From Chloroflexota bacterium (lineage in GTDB: Bacteria > Chloroflexota > Dehalococcoidia > DSTF01 > RBG-16-68-14), in assembly GCA_029262675.1 (NCBI GenBank), contig JAJCYW010000006.1, forward strand, positions 124,001 to 188,000: DNA of 64,000 bases. Reading direction: 5' to 3'. Under the pieces are notes generated by a model that was not told the origin of the DNA, did no database searches, and was given only the letters and a program-made list of their open reading frames with translations. Made by a program: the position numbers and the translations under genes. This document shows, one piece after another, positions 44,086 to 51,908 of the stretch; within the stretch, counting starts at the first letter, position 1; each line of letters opens with the position of its first letter.

Positions 44086-44826
44086 ATGTTGATTACTAGG
44101 CTTAAATACATCATCCGCGACTGGTGGGTTCGAGGTGTTGCGGTCTTGTTGGCTTCAATGACCGTGAGCTTTGTCGCTGTCGCGGCAAGCCACCGTGGGC
44201 AGAACTTGGGTTGGGACATCCTCCTCGTTGCCAGTGTGGCTGCGGGTTCTGCATCGGTCCTGCAAGCGGCCGCTTGGACTCGACGGCGACGCGGTTACAG
44301 GCACGCTGGTCTCCGTCGGCTTCGCGAGATGGGTGAGAGGCTGGCAATCTATGACCGGGAGACGGGCCTCCTCGCCTACTGGTACTTCATTCTCCGTTTG
44401 GACGAAGAAGTAGTTCGCTGCGTTCGATACGGGCAGGTGTTCTCGATACTGCTGTTCGAAGCGCAGACCGGTCGCTGGGCGTCGGACGATGAGAGCGTTT
44501 TGTTCCGGGCAATGGCGGAATCATTCCGCAGTTGTGACCTTGTCGCCCACCTGGGCAATCTGCGGTTCATTGTGCTTCTGACGAACACCGACGTTCCGGG
44601 TGCAATGGTATGGAGAGAACGCCTAAGAGCCGACGAACAGCTTCGTGACCTTACTGTGGGACGCGCATCCTTCCCGGCCGACGGCGAAAGCTACGAGGCG
44701 CTACTCACCGCTGCGGGGGCTTCGGAAGATGTGGTTGCCGACAGTGTACAGGTGACCTCTGCTATGAAAGCAGCTTCGCAAGAACTAGCCACACACAGCC
44801 AGAACCAACCCAACACGGCAGCCTAG
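44086..44826 (+). CDS. Membrane protein with degenerate GGDEF domain, paralogue 2, 246 aa
   Basis: Paralogous to the preceding gene through most of its length (RDWWVRG, YDRETGLLAYWYFILRLDEE, LGNLRFIVLLTNT, FPADGESYEALLTAAGAS). Again the GGDEF signature is replaced by LGNLRF. ATG 44086 aligns best with the paralogue start; ATG 44020 in the same frame would add 22 residues. Two membrane helices are present. The conserved loss of the same residues in both copies suggests that the inactive state predates the duplication. Confidence 0.8.
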   Translation: MLITRLKYIIRDWWVRGVAVLLASMTVSFVAVAASHRGQNLGWDILLVASVAAGSASVLQAAAWTRRRRGYRHAGLRRLREMGERLAIYDRETGLLAYWYFILRLDEEVVRCVRYGQVFSILLFEAQTGRWASDDESVLFRAMAESFRSCDLVAHLGNLRFIVLLTNTDVPGAMVWRERLRADEQLRDLTVGRASFPADGESYEALLTAAGASEDVVADSVQVTSAMKAASQELATHSQNQPNTAA

Positions 44827-44919
44827 CTCTCGCAGAGCGGGCACTACGTCACGCAGCACACCGTAGCGACGACCAACCGGACGCGAAGACTCGCACTCAG
44901 AGTGACTCGCGGTCTCTGC

Positions 44920-44964
44920 CTACCGCAGCCTCAGCCTGTCGCTGAGGCCCACCCGCTTGTGGGG
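44920..44964 (-). repeat. Repeat A, copy 7
   Basis: Minus-strand reading PHKRVGLSDRLRLR and TAG; AGG replaces CGG silently at one Arg. Confidence 0.78.
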
Positions 44965-44996
44965 GCCTTGATGGCGCCTGTATTGACGGACGCGCC

Positions 44997-45119
44997 ATGC
45001 CCATCTTGCACGAAGGCGAGATTGTCATTGGCCGCGACTGGCCACTGAACTTGCTCTTCAAGCCGAAACGCATCGTGCTCGATAGAGTGAACATCGTCAT
45101 CACGTGGCGATGGTTCTAA
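44997..45119 (+). CDS. Possible small protein, 40 aa
   Basis: An open frame from ATG encodes MPILHEGEIVIGRDWPLNLL, a basic middle (FKPKRIVLDRV) and an aromatic end (ITWRWF). It is followed 18 bp later by another short plus-strand frame. There is no clear ribosome binding site. It may be the start of a decayed or phage-derived gene. Low confidence. Confidence 0.35.
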   Translation: MPILHEGEIVIGRDWPLNLLFKPKRIVLDRVNIVITWRWF

Positions 45120-45146
45120 TTCTCGAACAGTGGCTCGGTGCCCTCT

Positions 45147-45377
45147 ATGAGACTGGTCGAAGCAGTGTCTAGGTACCAGGTTGAGGACACAGCGCCATCC
45201 GCCAACGCGATTAACTTCGTGATGGATGACGACACCACAAAGAACGTAGCCAGCGAAGACTCAATCACCGACGTGAAGAGTGTTGCGGAGCGCCTCAACG
45301 AATTCGTACTTCAGGGTGAGCAACTCGTGAGGTACCGCGACGAATTCTTCCAACGTACCAGCGGCGGCGGAACCTAA
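45147..45377 (+). CDS. Small protein of unknown function, 76 aa
   Basis: The frame opens at GTG 45138 or ATG 45147 and encodes an acidic, mostly helical protein (NFVMDDDTTKNVASEDSITD, then VKSVAERLNEFVLQGEQLVR). Codon use is plausible, and the end is 57 bp from the convergent enoyl-CoA hydratase. No family is recognised. Confidence 0.45.
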   Translation: MRLVEAVSRYQVEDTAPSANAINFVMDDDTTKNVASEDSITDVKSVAERLNEFVLQGEQLVRYRDEFFQRTSGGGT

Positions 45378-45434
45378 CCGCGCCGCCGACGAGGCAGTCC
45401 CTCAGGCCTACCGCATCTCCCGGGACGTTGCGCT

Positions 45435-46241
45435 CTAGCTCTCGTTGAGCGGCCTGTCGCCGGCTTGATACTCGCGCATGAGGCGCGACGCGTCGTCCGA
45501 GCGCATCGTCTGCATGAACGCCTGTTGCTCCAGCTTCAGCGCGTCGAGCAATGGCAGTTCGCTTCCCTGGAGTACGCAGCGTTTGATCAGCGCGATGCTC
45601 AGCGGCGGCCGCGAAGCGAGCTCCGCCGCCAGGGTAAGCGCCTGCGGAACGAGCTGGTCCGGCTCGACAGCCCTGTGCACCAGGCCGATGCGTTCGGCCT
45701 CGTCGGCGCTCACGACCTGGCCGAGCAGCATCAGCTCCAGCGCCTTGGCCGTTCCCAGCAGCCGCGTCATCCGCTGCGTGCCGCCAGCGCCTGGCAGAAT
45801 GCCTACGCGTACCTCGGGCAGGCCGATGACGCCGCCGCGCGCGATGTATCGGAAGTCGCAGGCGAGGGCCAGCTCGCAGCCGCCGCCCATCGCCGTGCCG
45901 TTGATCGCGGCGATGACGGGCTTCGACATCTCCTGCAGCGCTAGGAGCAGCTTGTGCATTCCGTGCAACTCGACGTCTCCGGCGGCGGCAGGCGGCTCGT
46001 GTTCGCGCACCCGGTCCGAGGCTTTCGAGAGCTCGCCCACGTCGTAGTGCGTGATGAACGTTCCCTCCGCGTCGCCGGTGAAGATGAGGCTGCGGACGGT
46101 ATCGTCCTCCTCCACGCCGCCCGCCAGCGCGAGTAGTTCCTGCACCATCTTGGCGTTCAGCAGGTGGCGTGGCGGATTGCTCAGCCGCGCGATGACCGTG
46201 TAATCCTGTCGGTCTGTCTTGATGAATTCGTAGCTGCTCAT
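45435..46241 (-). CDS. Enoyl-CoA hydratase/isomerase family protein, 268 aa
   Basis: The crotonase fold is shown by ARLSNPPRHLLNAKM (N-terminal strand), the oxyanion-hole segments FITHYDVGEL and AAINGTAMGGGCELALACDF, and the catalytic region GLPEVRVGILPGAGGTQRM with the conserved Glu. It should act on an enoyl-CoA in fatty-acid or amino-acid breakdown. An insertion (HEPPAAAGDVELHGMH) before the second motif is a little unusual. No other beta-oxidation gene is adjacent. Confidence 0.93.
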   Translation of the reverse strand: MSSYEFIKTDRQDYTVIARLSNPPRHLLNAKMVQELLALAGGVEEDDTVRSLIFTGDAEGTFITHYDVGELSKASDRVREHEPPAAAGDVELHGMHKLLLALQEMSKPVIAAINGTAMGGGCELALACDFRYIARGGVIGLPEVRVGILPGAGGTQRMTRLLGTAKALELMLLGQVVSADEAERIGLVHRAVEPDQLVPQALTLAAELASRPPLSIALIKRCVLQGSELPLLDALKLEQQAFMQTMRSDDASRLMREYQAGDRPLNES

Positions 46242-46591
46242 GGCACGCCTCCGGTGGGTCTCGTGCGGGCCTCGATAGTATACATGCGTGATTCACCGCG
46301 GCGTTCCTGCGGGCGCGCGTTCGCGGCTGGCGAGGGTACCGCGGGATGGCGGCCTTTGCAGATTGTCTGATGGGTTGGAGCGGGAGACGAGGTTCAAACT
46401 CGGCTAACGTCCCGGCGCCCATTCTGGTGACTTCCGCGGTAGGCGAGTCCTTGATCGAAGACCGCGTGCGAGGACTCAGTACGGCGGACATCTTCTCGAC
46501 GAAAGTCGAGGTGGATCCGGAATAGGGAGAGCCTGCTACTGGAGTGTTGCTGGAGCGGGCTGCCTATCTACCAGCTGGGGCCCCTGCCGCG
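46242..46591. other. 350-bp intergenic region with tRNA-Gly 3' remnant and gene end
   Basis: It contains a 31-bp tRNA-Gly 3' fragment (46376-46406). After it on the plus strand an open frame reads APILVTSAVGESLIEDRVRG, then LSTADIFSTKVEVDPE, and stops at 46525. It looks like the C-terminus of a lost gene fused to the tRNA tail. I see nothing else. Confidence 0.45.
46376..46406 (-). other. tRNA-Gly 3' fragment (acceptor and T arm)
   Basis: On the minus strand the end CTCCCGCTCCA with T-arm-like GAACCTCGTC matches the 3' end of a bacterial tRNA-Gly (acceptor GCGGGAG). The anticodon and D arms are absent. Confidence 0.6.
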
Positions 46592-47107
46592 CTAATGGGA
46601 GAAGTCGAGTCCGTTTAAGCCCTGAACGCCCTTAAGAGCCGAGATCTCACCCTGGTGGGTGGCGGCGTGCCAAGCCAAGATGTTCGCAACAAACAACCCT
46701 ACTGGCATCGGAGGAGCGAAGCCCGATTCGACGACGCGGTCGAGCTCGGCATCGCTGACGGTCGCAAGATACTCATCCGTGGCCGCGTAAACCGCCGCCG
46801 CGTACTCGCGAAAGAGGTTGATGTCGAGCGTGACCGTCCAGTCCGGCTCCATGCCGCCCTGCGGCATGTCGAGGCCGATCTTCGATGCCCACCCGCCAGC
46901 CATATAGACGGGAGTCTCGCCGCGGACGAGCCCGTTGAGGAGTCCGTCCTCGCCGAAAATGGTGTGGGCGTATATGGCCCCGATCGAGTTGATCGTGGAA
47001 CCGGGAGACTTGTACGTGAGCGCATCCGCCGAACAGTCACGAATCGCCGCTTCCAGTGTGTCATGCATGGCCTTCATCTGGTGTTGTAGCGTTGTCTTCA
47101 CGTCCAT
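46592..47107 (-). CDS. DinB-family protein, 171 aa
   Basis: A four-helix DinB/YfiT-like putative metal-binding protein. Metal-ligand positions are visible as His in IGAIYAHTIFGEDGLLNGL and in ILAWHAATHQGEISALKG, where the HxxxHxGE pattern is typical. Such proteins often act as thiol transferases or are stress-induced, but the role here is unknown. ATG 47107 is the family-like start; the longer frame upstream lacks coding character. Confidence 0.85.
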   Translation of the reverse strand: MDVKTTLQHQMKAMHDTLEAAIRDCSADALTYKSPGSTINSIGAIYAHTIFGEDGLLNGLVRGETPVYMAGGWASKIGLDMPQGGMEPDWTVTLDINLFREYAAAVYAATDEYLATVSDAELDRVVESGFAPPMPVGLFVANILAWHAATHQGEISALKGVQGLNGLDFSH

Positions 47108-47480
47108 AAGTATGCACCTTTTTTTCAAACTAACGGTCTGTCTCGCCTGATAGCCGCTTCCTAGGCGGAGTGAACGGGTCGGTTCGCCCGGGGGTCTCGG
47201 TAAATAGCAGCGAAACCTGCCGGGCAATGAGCGCAAGCTACCTAACCTAAGTCCCCGTGTCAAAGGACGCTGCATGCTCTAGCATTACATGTTCAGTTGG
47301 AGCGGGAAACGAGGTTCGAAATCGCGACTCCTTCGGCTGCGCTCGGGACACGCTCTCTGCTTGAGAGGCAGATGCTTCGCCACGAAGCAACTCCGGCTCG
47401 TCTGCTGACCGCTAGCGCTGCACCGCGCAAGTGACTTCTGGCCCGTCCCTTCCAGCCACCAGTGTTGTTAGACTCCTTTG
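47108..47480. other. 373-bp intergenic region
   Basis: Between the DinB and MFS genes. It holds a decayed tRNA-Gly with an embedded repeat element (47298-47374). No gene or clear promoter for the MFS gene is seen. Confidence 0.5.
47298..47374 (-). pseudogene. tRNA-Gly remnant interrupted by a short repeat element
   Basis: Read on the minus strand, an anticodon arm TCTGC-CTCTCAA-GCAGA (anticodon CTC, one step from a Gly TCC arm) and the 3' end CGAACCTCGTTTCCCGCTCCA flank about 20 bp matching the CCTTCGGCTGCGCTCGGGAC element. The D arm is missing, so it cannot be functional. Confidence 0.65.
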
Positions 47481-48785
47481 GTGAACGAATCGACGGAGCC
47501 TCCATCCAAAGAAGACGCGTCTTCTGAGGAAGACACTTCCCGCTGGGGCTGGGTAACCCGGCCGTTCGTCTCGCTCTCCTATTCTTCCTTCCGGCTCTTC
47601 TGGCTGAGCAACCTCCTCGTCGCGCTGGGCATGATGGTGCAGTTCACGGCCCAGGGCTGGCTCGTCGTCCAGCTCACCGACTCAGCGCTGCTGTTGGGCC
47701 TCATCGAGGGCCTGTTCGGGCTTACGTTCGCCGCCGGCTCGATCCCGATGGGTGTGCTCGCCGACCGCTTCAACCGCCGCGACCTCCTCCTGATCGATAA
47801 CTTGATCGCCCTGCTGGCAGCCGCGGCGATCGGCACGCTCGCGATCACCGACCTGATCCAGATCTGGCACGTGATGTGTGTATCGGCGCTGGGCGGGCTG
47901 CTGCTGGCGGTGCGATTCCCTGCGGGCCAGGCGATGATTGCTCGGCTGGTACCACAGCGCCACCTGATGAACGCGACATCGCTGAACACCGCCAGCCATA
48001 GCCTGCCGAACATCGCGGGCCCGGCCGTCGGAGGCGTGCTGATCGGCGTGGTCGGGATCGGCGCCGCCTACTTCGTGACGACAGGCGCCCTGGCCGTAGC
48101 GCTGCTGTTGCTGATGCTGGGCGTCACGGCCTCGTTCGGACACGTCGAGCGCAAGGAAGCGCAGTCCGTCAGCGCCGATCTGCGCGAGGCCTGGGACTAC
48201 CTGGTTGGCAATTCCGACCTCTTCAAGCTCACGGCGGCGATGCTGATTCCGTACATCCTGGGGCAGTCCTTCGTGCTGCTGCTACCGCTGTTCGTCGAGC
48301 AAGAGCTGGGCAGGGGAGCGGCAACGTTCGGCGCGCTCAGCGCGAGCCTAGGCGCGGGCGGCGTTCTGGGCGCGATGCTGGTCGCGACGTTCGGAAAGCA
48401 GCGCCAGATCGGCTATCTCATGTTCGCTGGCGTGCTGACCGTGGGCATCAGCGTGACCATCTACGGTCTCTCACCCTGGGTCGTGCTGACGGGTGGCGCG
48501 CTGCTGGCTGCGGGGGCCGGACAGAGCGCGCTCTTCGCCGCCTACGAGACCTATCTATTGCTCCGGCTGCCCGACGAGATACGGGGCCGCGTGATGGGGC
48601 TGACGTTCACGATGGTCGCCTTCTTCCCGATCAGCGCCGTCGTCGCGGGCGGGGTGGCGGACGTCATCGGCCTCCGTGCGGTCGCCGTCATCGAGGGAGG
48701 AGTCATCGTGGCGATGGCGGGGCTAGCCTGGTGGGGCGTGCTGCGCAGGGTGGTGGTGGAGGGCGAATCGGGCGCGGCGGCCTGA
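47481..48785 (+). CDS. MFS transporter, 434 aa
   Basis: Twelve hydrophobic helices follow a 35-residue acidic N-terminus. The inter-helix motif GVLADRFNRRDLLLID and the second-half motif support an MFS drug/siderophore-exporter-type protein (MFS_3 group, ENTS-like). GTG 47481 is preferred to the TTG immediately before it. Substrate unknown. Confidence 0.88.
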   Translation: MNESTEPPSKEDASSEEDTSRWGWVTRPFVSLSYSSFRLFWLSNLLVALGMMVQFTAQGWLVVQLTDSALLLGLIEGLFGLTFAAGSIPMGVLADRFNRRDLLLIDNLIALLAAAAIGTLAITDLIQIWHVMCVSALGGLLLAVRFPAGQAMIARLVPQRHLMNATSLNTASHSLPNIAGPAVGGVLIGVVGIGAAYFVTTGALAVALLLLMLGVTASFGHVERKEAQSVSADLREAWDYLVGNSDLFKLTAAMLIPYILGQSFVLLLPLFVEQELGRGAATFGALSASLGAGGVLGAMLVATFGKQRQIGYLMFAGVLTVGISVTIYGLSPWVVLTGGALLAAGAGQSALFAAYETYLLLRLPDEIRGRVMGLTFTMVAFFPISAVVAGGVADVIGLRAVAVIEGGVIVAMAGLAWWGVLRRVVVEGESGAAA

Positions 48786-48955
48786 GGGCCTAAGAACCCT
48801 CGCTCTCCTTCACGTTCGACCGCGAACAGATGCGGCCAACGCTGTCTCGCAGGCTTCACGCTGAGCTCACACGCCGGCAGCAAGCGCGCGGGCTGGAGCG
48901 CCACACACTATTTCATCATCGTTTGCTGCGGGCATCGGCCCTCATTCCCTTCTCA

Positions 48956-48984
48956 TTGACATCCCCGGGCGAATCCACAATACT
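48956..48984 (+). promoter_or_regulatory. Sigma-70-type promoter for the M28 gene
   Basis: TTGACA (48956-48961), 17 bp, AATACT (48979-48984). It lies 75 bp before the M28 peptidase ATG. Confidence 0.75.
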
Positions 48985-48990
48985 CTAGAC

Positions 48991-49014
48991 GATCGGCGGG
49001 AGAGGCCGCCGATC
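48991..49014 (+). promoter_or_regulatory. Perfect 9-bp inverted repeat in the M28 leader
   Basis: GATCGGCGG-GAGAGG-CCGCCGATC lies just after the predicted -10 box, so it is either an operator at the transcription start or a 5' mRNA stem-loop. It has no T tract, which argues against a terminator. Confidence 0.7.
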
Positions 49015-49058
49015 ACGCCGCCAGTAACGCACCGATTAACCTGGACAGGAGGCCCTCC

Positions 49059-50270
49059 ATGGTCGCGTCCGCCGAACCACAAGCACGTATCCAGTCCGAC
49101 ATCGAAGCTCTCTGCCAATTCGAGCGCGGTTCCGCCTCCGAGGGAGAGCGAGAAGCGGCCCGCTGGGTGGCCTCCAGCTTCAAGGAGATCGGCCTTGAGC
49201 CCGAGTTGGAGGACTTCGACTTCTACCCAGATTACTGGAACGTCTGGGGCGCCCACATGCTGGGCTCACTGGGCGCTTGGCTGCTCTTGGGCCGCGGCGG
49301 CCGCCGACGCCGGCTGCTGGGGGCCGCCGTCACGTCTTTCCTGGCCGCTTCGTTCTGGGGGGACGCCAACGCGCGCTTCTATTGGCTTCGCCGCTTCTTC
49401 CCGACCCGACCTTCGGTCAACGTCGTTGCGAAATTGTCCAACCCGCAGGCGCAGCGGCTGCTCGTAGTGTCTGCCCACGTTGACGCCGCCCATGCCGGTC
49501 TGCTATTCCAACCCCGCATCCTAGGCTGGGCGCAGAGCCGCTACCCCAAGGGCGACATGCCGCCCGCCCTGATCCTGCCCTTCCGCGCGCTCACCTCCCT
49601 CGCCGCGGCTTCGGTCCTGCGCGCCATTGGCCTGCCGCGGATCGTGGCGAAGACGGTTGCCCTTCCTGGCGTCCTCCTATCGGCGATAACGGCCGGCCTT
49701 ATGGCCGACACCCGGCTTCGTTCCGTTGCTCCCGGCGCCAATGACGATGCCTCCGGAGTCGCAACTGTCCTGGCCCTAGCCAGGGAGCTAACCGCCAACC
49801 CTCCCAAGAACACAGAGGTATGGTTCCTCGTCACCGGCTGTGAGGAAGGCATTGAGGGCGGCATCCACGCGTTCTTGGAGCAGCACCACACAGAGTTGGA
49901 GGGCCGCCGTCCGTTCTTCTTGAACCTGGAAATGCTGGGGTCGGGCCGGCCGGTCTACTCCCAGGCCGAGGGCCATGTCACGACGTTCCAGATGCACCCG
50001 GCGGCCGTCTCCTTGCTCGCCGAAGTGGCCCAGGAGCCCGAGTTCAGCATCGTCGAAGGCGTGACGTTGCCCGCCCAGACTGACGCCTTAGCTGCTCACC
50101 ACTACGGCTTCCCTGCGATCACCGTCATGTCGCTCGCGCCGGACGGCAAGTTCCGCCACTACCACTGGGCCAGCGACACTCCGGAGAATATCGACGGCGC
50201 CTCGCTCGAGAGCTGTTATCGCTACCTGCGGCGCATCATCCAGCGCGTCGACGACGAAGGGGCTGGCTAG
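49059..50270 (+). CDS. M28-family metallopeptidase, 403 aa
   Basis: Zinc ligands and catalytic residues appear in SAHVDAAHAG, PGANDDASGVATVLAL, TGCEEGIEGG and the final HYHWASDTPENID. Hydrophobic stretches near residues 70-105 and 170-220 suggest membrane association, with insertions compared with soluble aminopeptidases. GGAGG is 5 bp from ATG. No dockerin or signal peptide is present, unlike the M28 gene at 36.5 kb. Confidence 0.88.
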   Translation: MVASAEPQARIQSDIEALCQFERGSASEGEREAARWVASSFKEIGLEPELEDFDFYPDYWNVWGAHMLGSLGAWLLLGRGGRRRRLLGAAVTSFLAASFWGDANARFYWLRRFFPTRPSVNVVAKLSNPQAQRLLVVSAHVDAAHAGLLFQPRILGWAQSRYPKGDMPPALILPFRALTSLAAASVLRAIGLPRIVAKTVALPGVLLSAITAGLMADTRLRSVAPGANDDASGVATVLALARELTANPPKNTEVWFLVTGCEEGIEGGIHAFLEQHHTELEGRRPFFLNLEMLGSGRPVYSQAEGHVTTFQMHPAAVSLLAEVAQEPEFSIVEGVTLPAQTDALAAHHYGFPAITVMSLAPDGKFRHYHWASDTPENIDGASLESCYRYLRRIIQRVDDEGAG

Positions 50271-50617
50271 CCAGCCACCACGGTCGCCAAGAACAAAGTG
50301 AATCGTGGCGTGCGTAGGCTCATACCGCATCTAGGAGCTGTACATGCACGCCGGGCGGCTGAACAGCGACGCACGCGCGCCATACTCGACCATGCCGACA
50401 AGTCAGCACGGGGGTCAGCGCATTCCCTGATGCCCTTGGTCACCGACATGACCAAGCCTGCCCGCCCACCTATGCGAGCGGCACGGCGTCCGCACTACTG
50501 AGAGCCGCACACTGCGCGGCAGGTATCCGGCGGCAGTCCCGCCACGTTCCGCATGACTGAACCCGTTGCCTTCCTGGCGGCGGCCCAGGTCAGCATCCGA
50601 CCTGGCTAGGCAGTCGT
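50271..50617. other. 347-bp intergenic region
   Basis: It lies between the convergent M28 and citrate synthase genes. I see no gene, RNA or repeat in it. Confidence 0.5.
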
Positions 50618-51907
50618 CTAACCTCTCTTCGAAACAGCAACGAAGTCGCGCTTGGCCGCGCCGACGTAGAGCTGACGGGGCCGAGCGATCTTCTGCGCGG
50701 AATCCTCAAGCATCTCCTGCCACTGGGAAACCCACCCTGCGGTCCGCGGTATCGCGAACAGGACGGGGAACATCGTGACCGGAAAGCCCATCGACTGGTA
50801 GATGATGCCCGAGTAGAAATCGACATTGGGGTAGAGCTTGCGTTGGATGAAGTATTCGTCCTCCAACGCGATGCGTTCGAGCTCAAGCGCGATATCTAGA
50901 AGGGGGTTCCGTCCGGTCACTTCGAATACCTGGTGAGCCAGCTCCTTGATGATTGACGCGCGTGGGTCGAAGTTCTTGTAAATGCGGTGGCCGAAGCCGA
51001 AGAGGAGACCCTCCCCTTCCTTCACGCGCTTGATGAACCCTGGGATGTTCTCCACAGTGTCGATTTCTGCCAGCATTCGGAGAACCGCCTCGTTGGCACC
51101 GCCGTGGAGCGGGCCATACAACGCGGCGACGGCGGCAGCGATGGCGGAGTACGGATCTACGTGGGAACTCCCGACTGCCCGCATCGCGTTCGCGCTGCAG
51201 TTCTGCTCGTGGTCGGCGTGAAGAATGAAGAGGACGTCCAGCGCCCGCTCCAGTACCGGGTCTGGATTGTACTTCGCTTCGGACATCTTGTAGAGCATGT
51301 TGAGTAGATTGCCGCTGAAGCTGAGGTCGTTGTCCGGGTAGACGTAAGGCTTGCCGAGGCTGTGCCGGAACGCGAAGGCAGCCAATGTCGGCATCTTGGC
51401 GATGAGCCGCTTGATCTCGAGCAGCCGCACGTCCTCATCGAAGATCTCCTTTGCCTCAGGGTAGAAGGTGGAGAGGGCCGCTACGGTGCTCACGAGCATG
51501 CCCATCGGGTGAGCGTCGTGCTGGAAGCCCTCCATGAACTTCTTCGTGTTTTCATGGATGAACGTGTGAATGGTGATGTCATGCTCCCATTCCACGTACT
51601 GCGAGCGGGTCGGCAGTTCTCCGTGGACGAGAAGGTAGGCCGTCTCCAGGTAGTTACTCTTCTCTGCCAACTGCTCGATTGGGTACCCGCGATAGCGCAG
51701 GATGCCCTTTTCGCCGTCGATGTCGGTGATCGCGCTCCGGCAAGCAGCGGTGTTCGTGAATGCCGGGTCGTAGGCGAGTAGGCCAAAATCGTCGGCATCG
51801 ACCTTCATCTGCCGAAACTCCATTGCACGCACCGCGCCCTCTTCGATAGGAATTTCGAACTCCTGACCCGTGCGGTTGTCGGTTACGGTTAGCGTGTCCT
51901 TCCCCAT
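50618..51907 (-). CDS. gltA: Citrate synthase, 429 aa
   Basis: It condenses acetyl-CoA and oxaloacetate. The family active sites are present: HADHEQNCSANAMRAVGSSH with a catalytic His, LHGGANEAVLRML, and GFGHRIYKNFDPRASIIKEL. The length and the N-terminal beta-domain (DTLTVTDNRTGQEFEIPIEE) match the type II hexameric bacterial form. It starts 1 bp after the stop of the Fe-S protein gene upstream, and its ribosome binding site lies inside that gene's end, so it is co-transcribed with redox genes. Confidence 0.96.
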   Translation of the reverse strand: MGKDTLTVTDNRTGQEFEIPIEEGAVRAMEFRQMKVDADDFGLLAYDPAFTNTAACRSAITDIDGEKGILRYRGYPIEQLAEKSNYLETAYLLVHGELPTRSQYVEWEHDITIHTFIHENTKKFMEGFQHDAHPMGMLVSTVAALSTFYPEAKEIFDEDVRLLEIKRLIAKMPTLAAFAFRHSLGKPYVYPDNDLSFSGNLLNMLYKMSEAKYNPDPVLERALDVLFILHADHEQNCSANAMRAVGSSHVDPYSAIAAAVAALYGPLHGGANEAVLRMLAEIDTVENIPGFIKRVKEGEGLLFGFGHRIYKNFDPRASIIKELAHQVFEVTGRNPLLDIALELERIALEDEYFIQRKLYPNVDFYSGIIYQSMGFPVTMFPVLFAIPRTAGWVSQWQEMLEDSAQKIARPRQLYVGAAKRDFVAVSKRG

Positions 51908-51908
51908 T

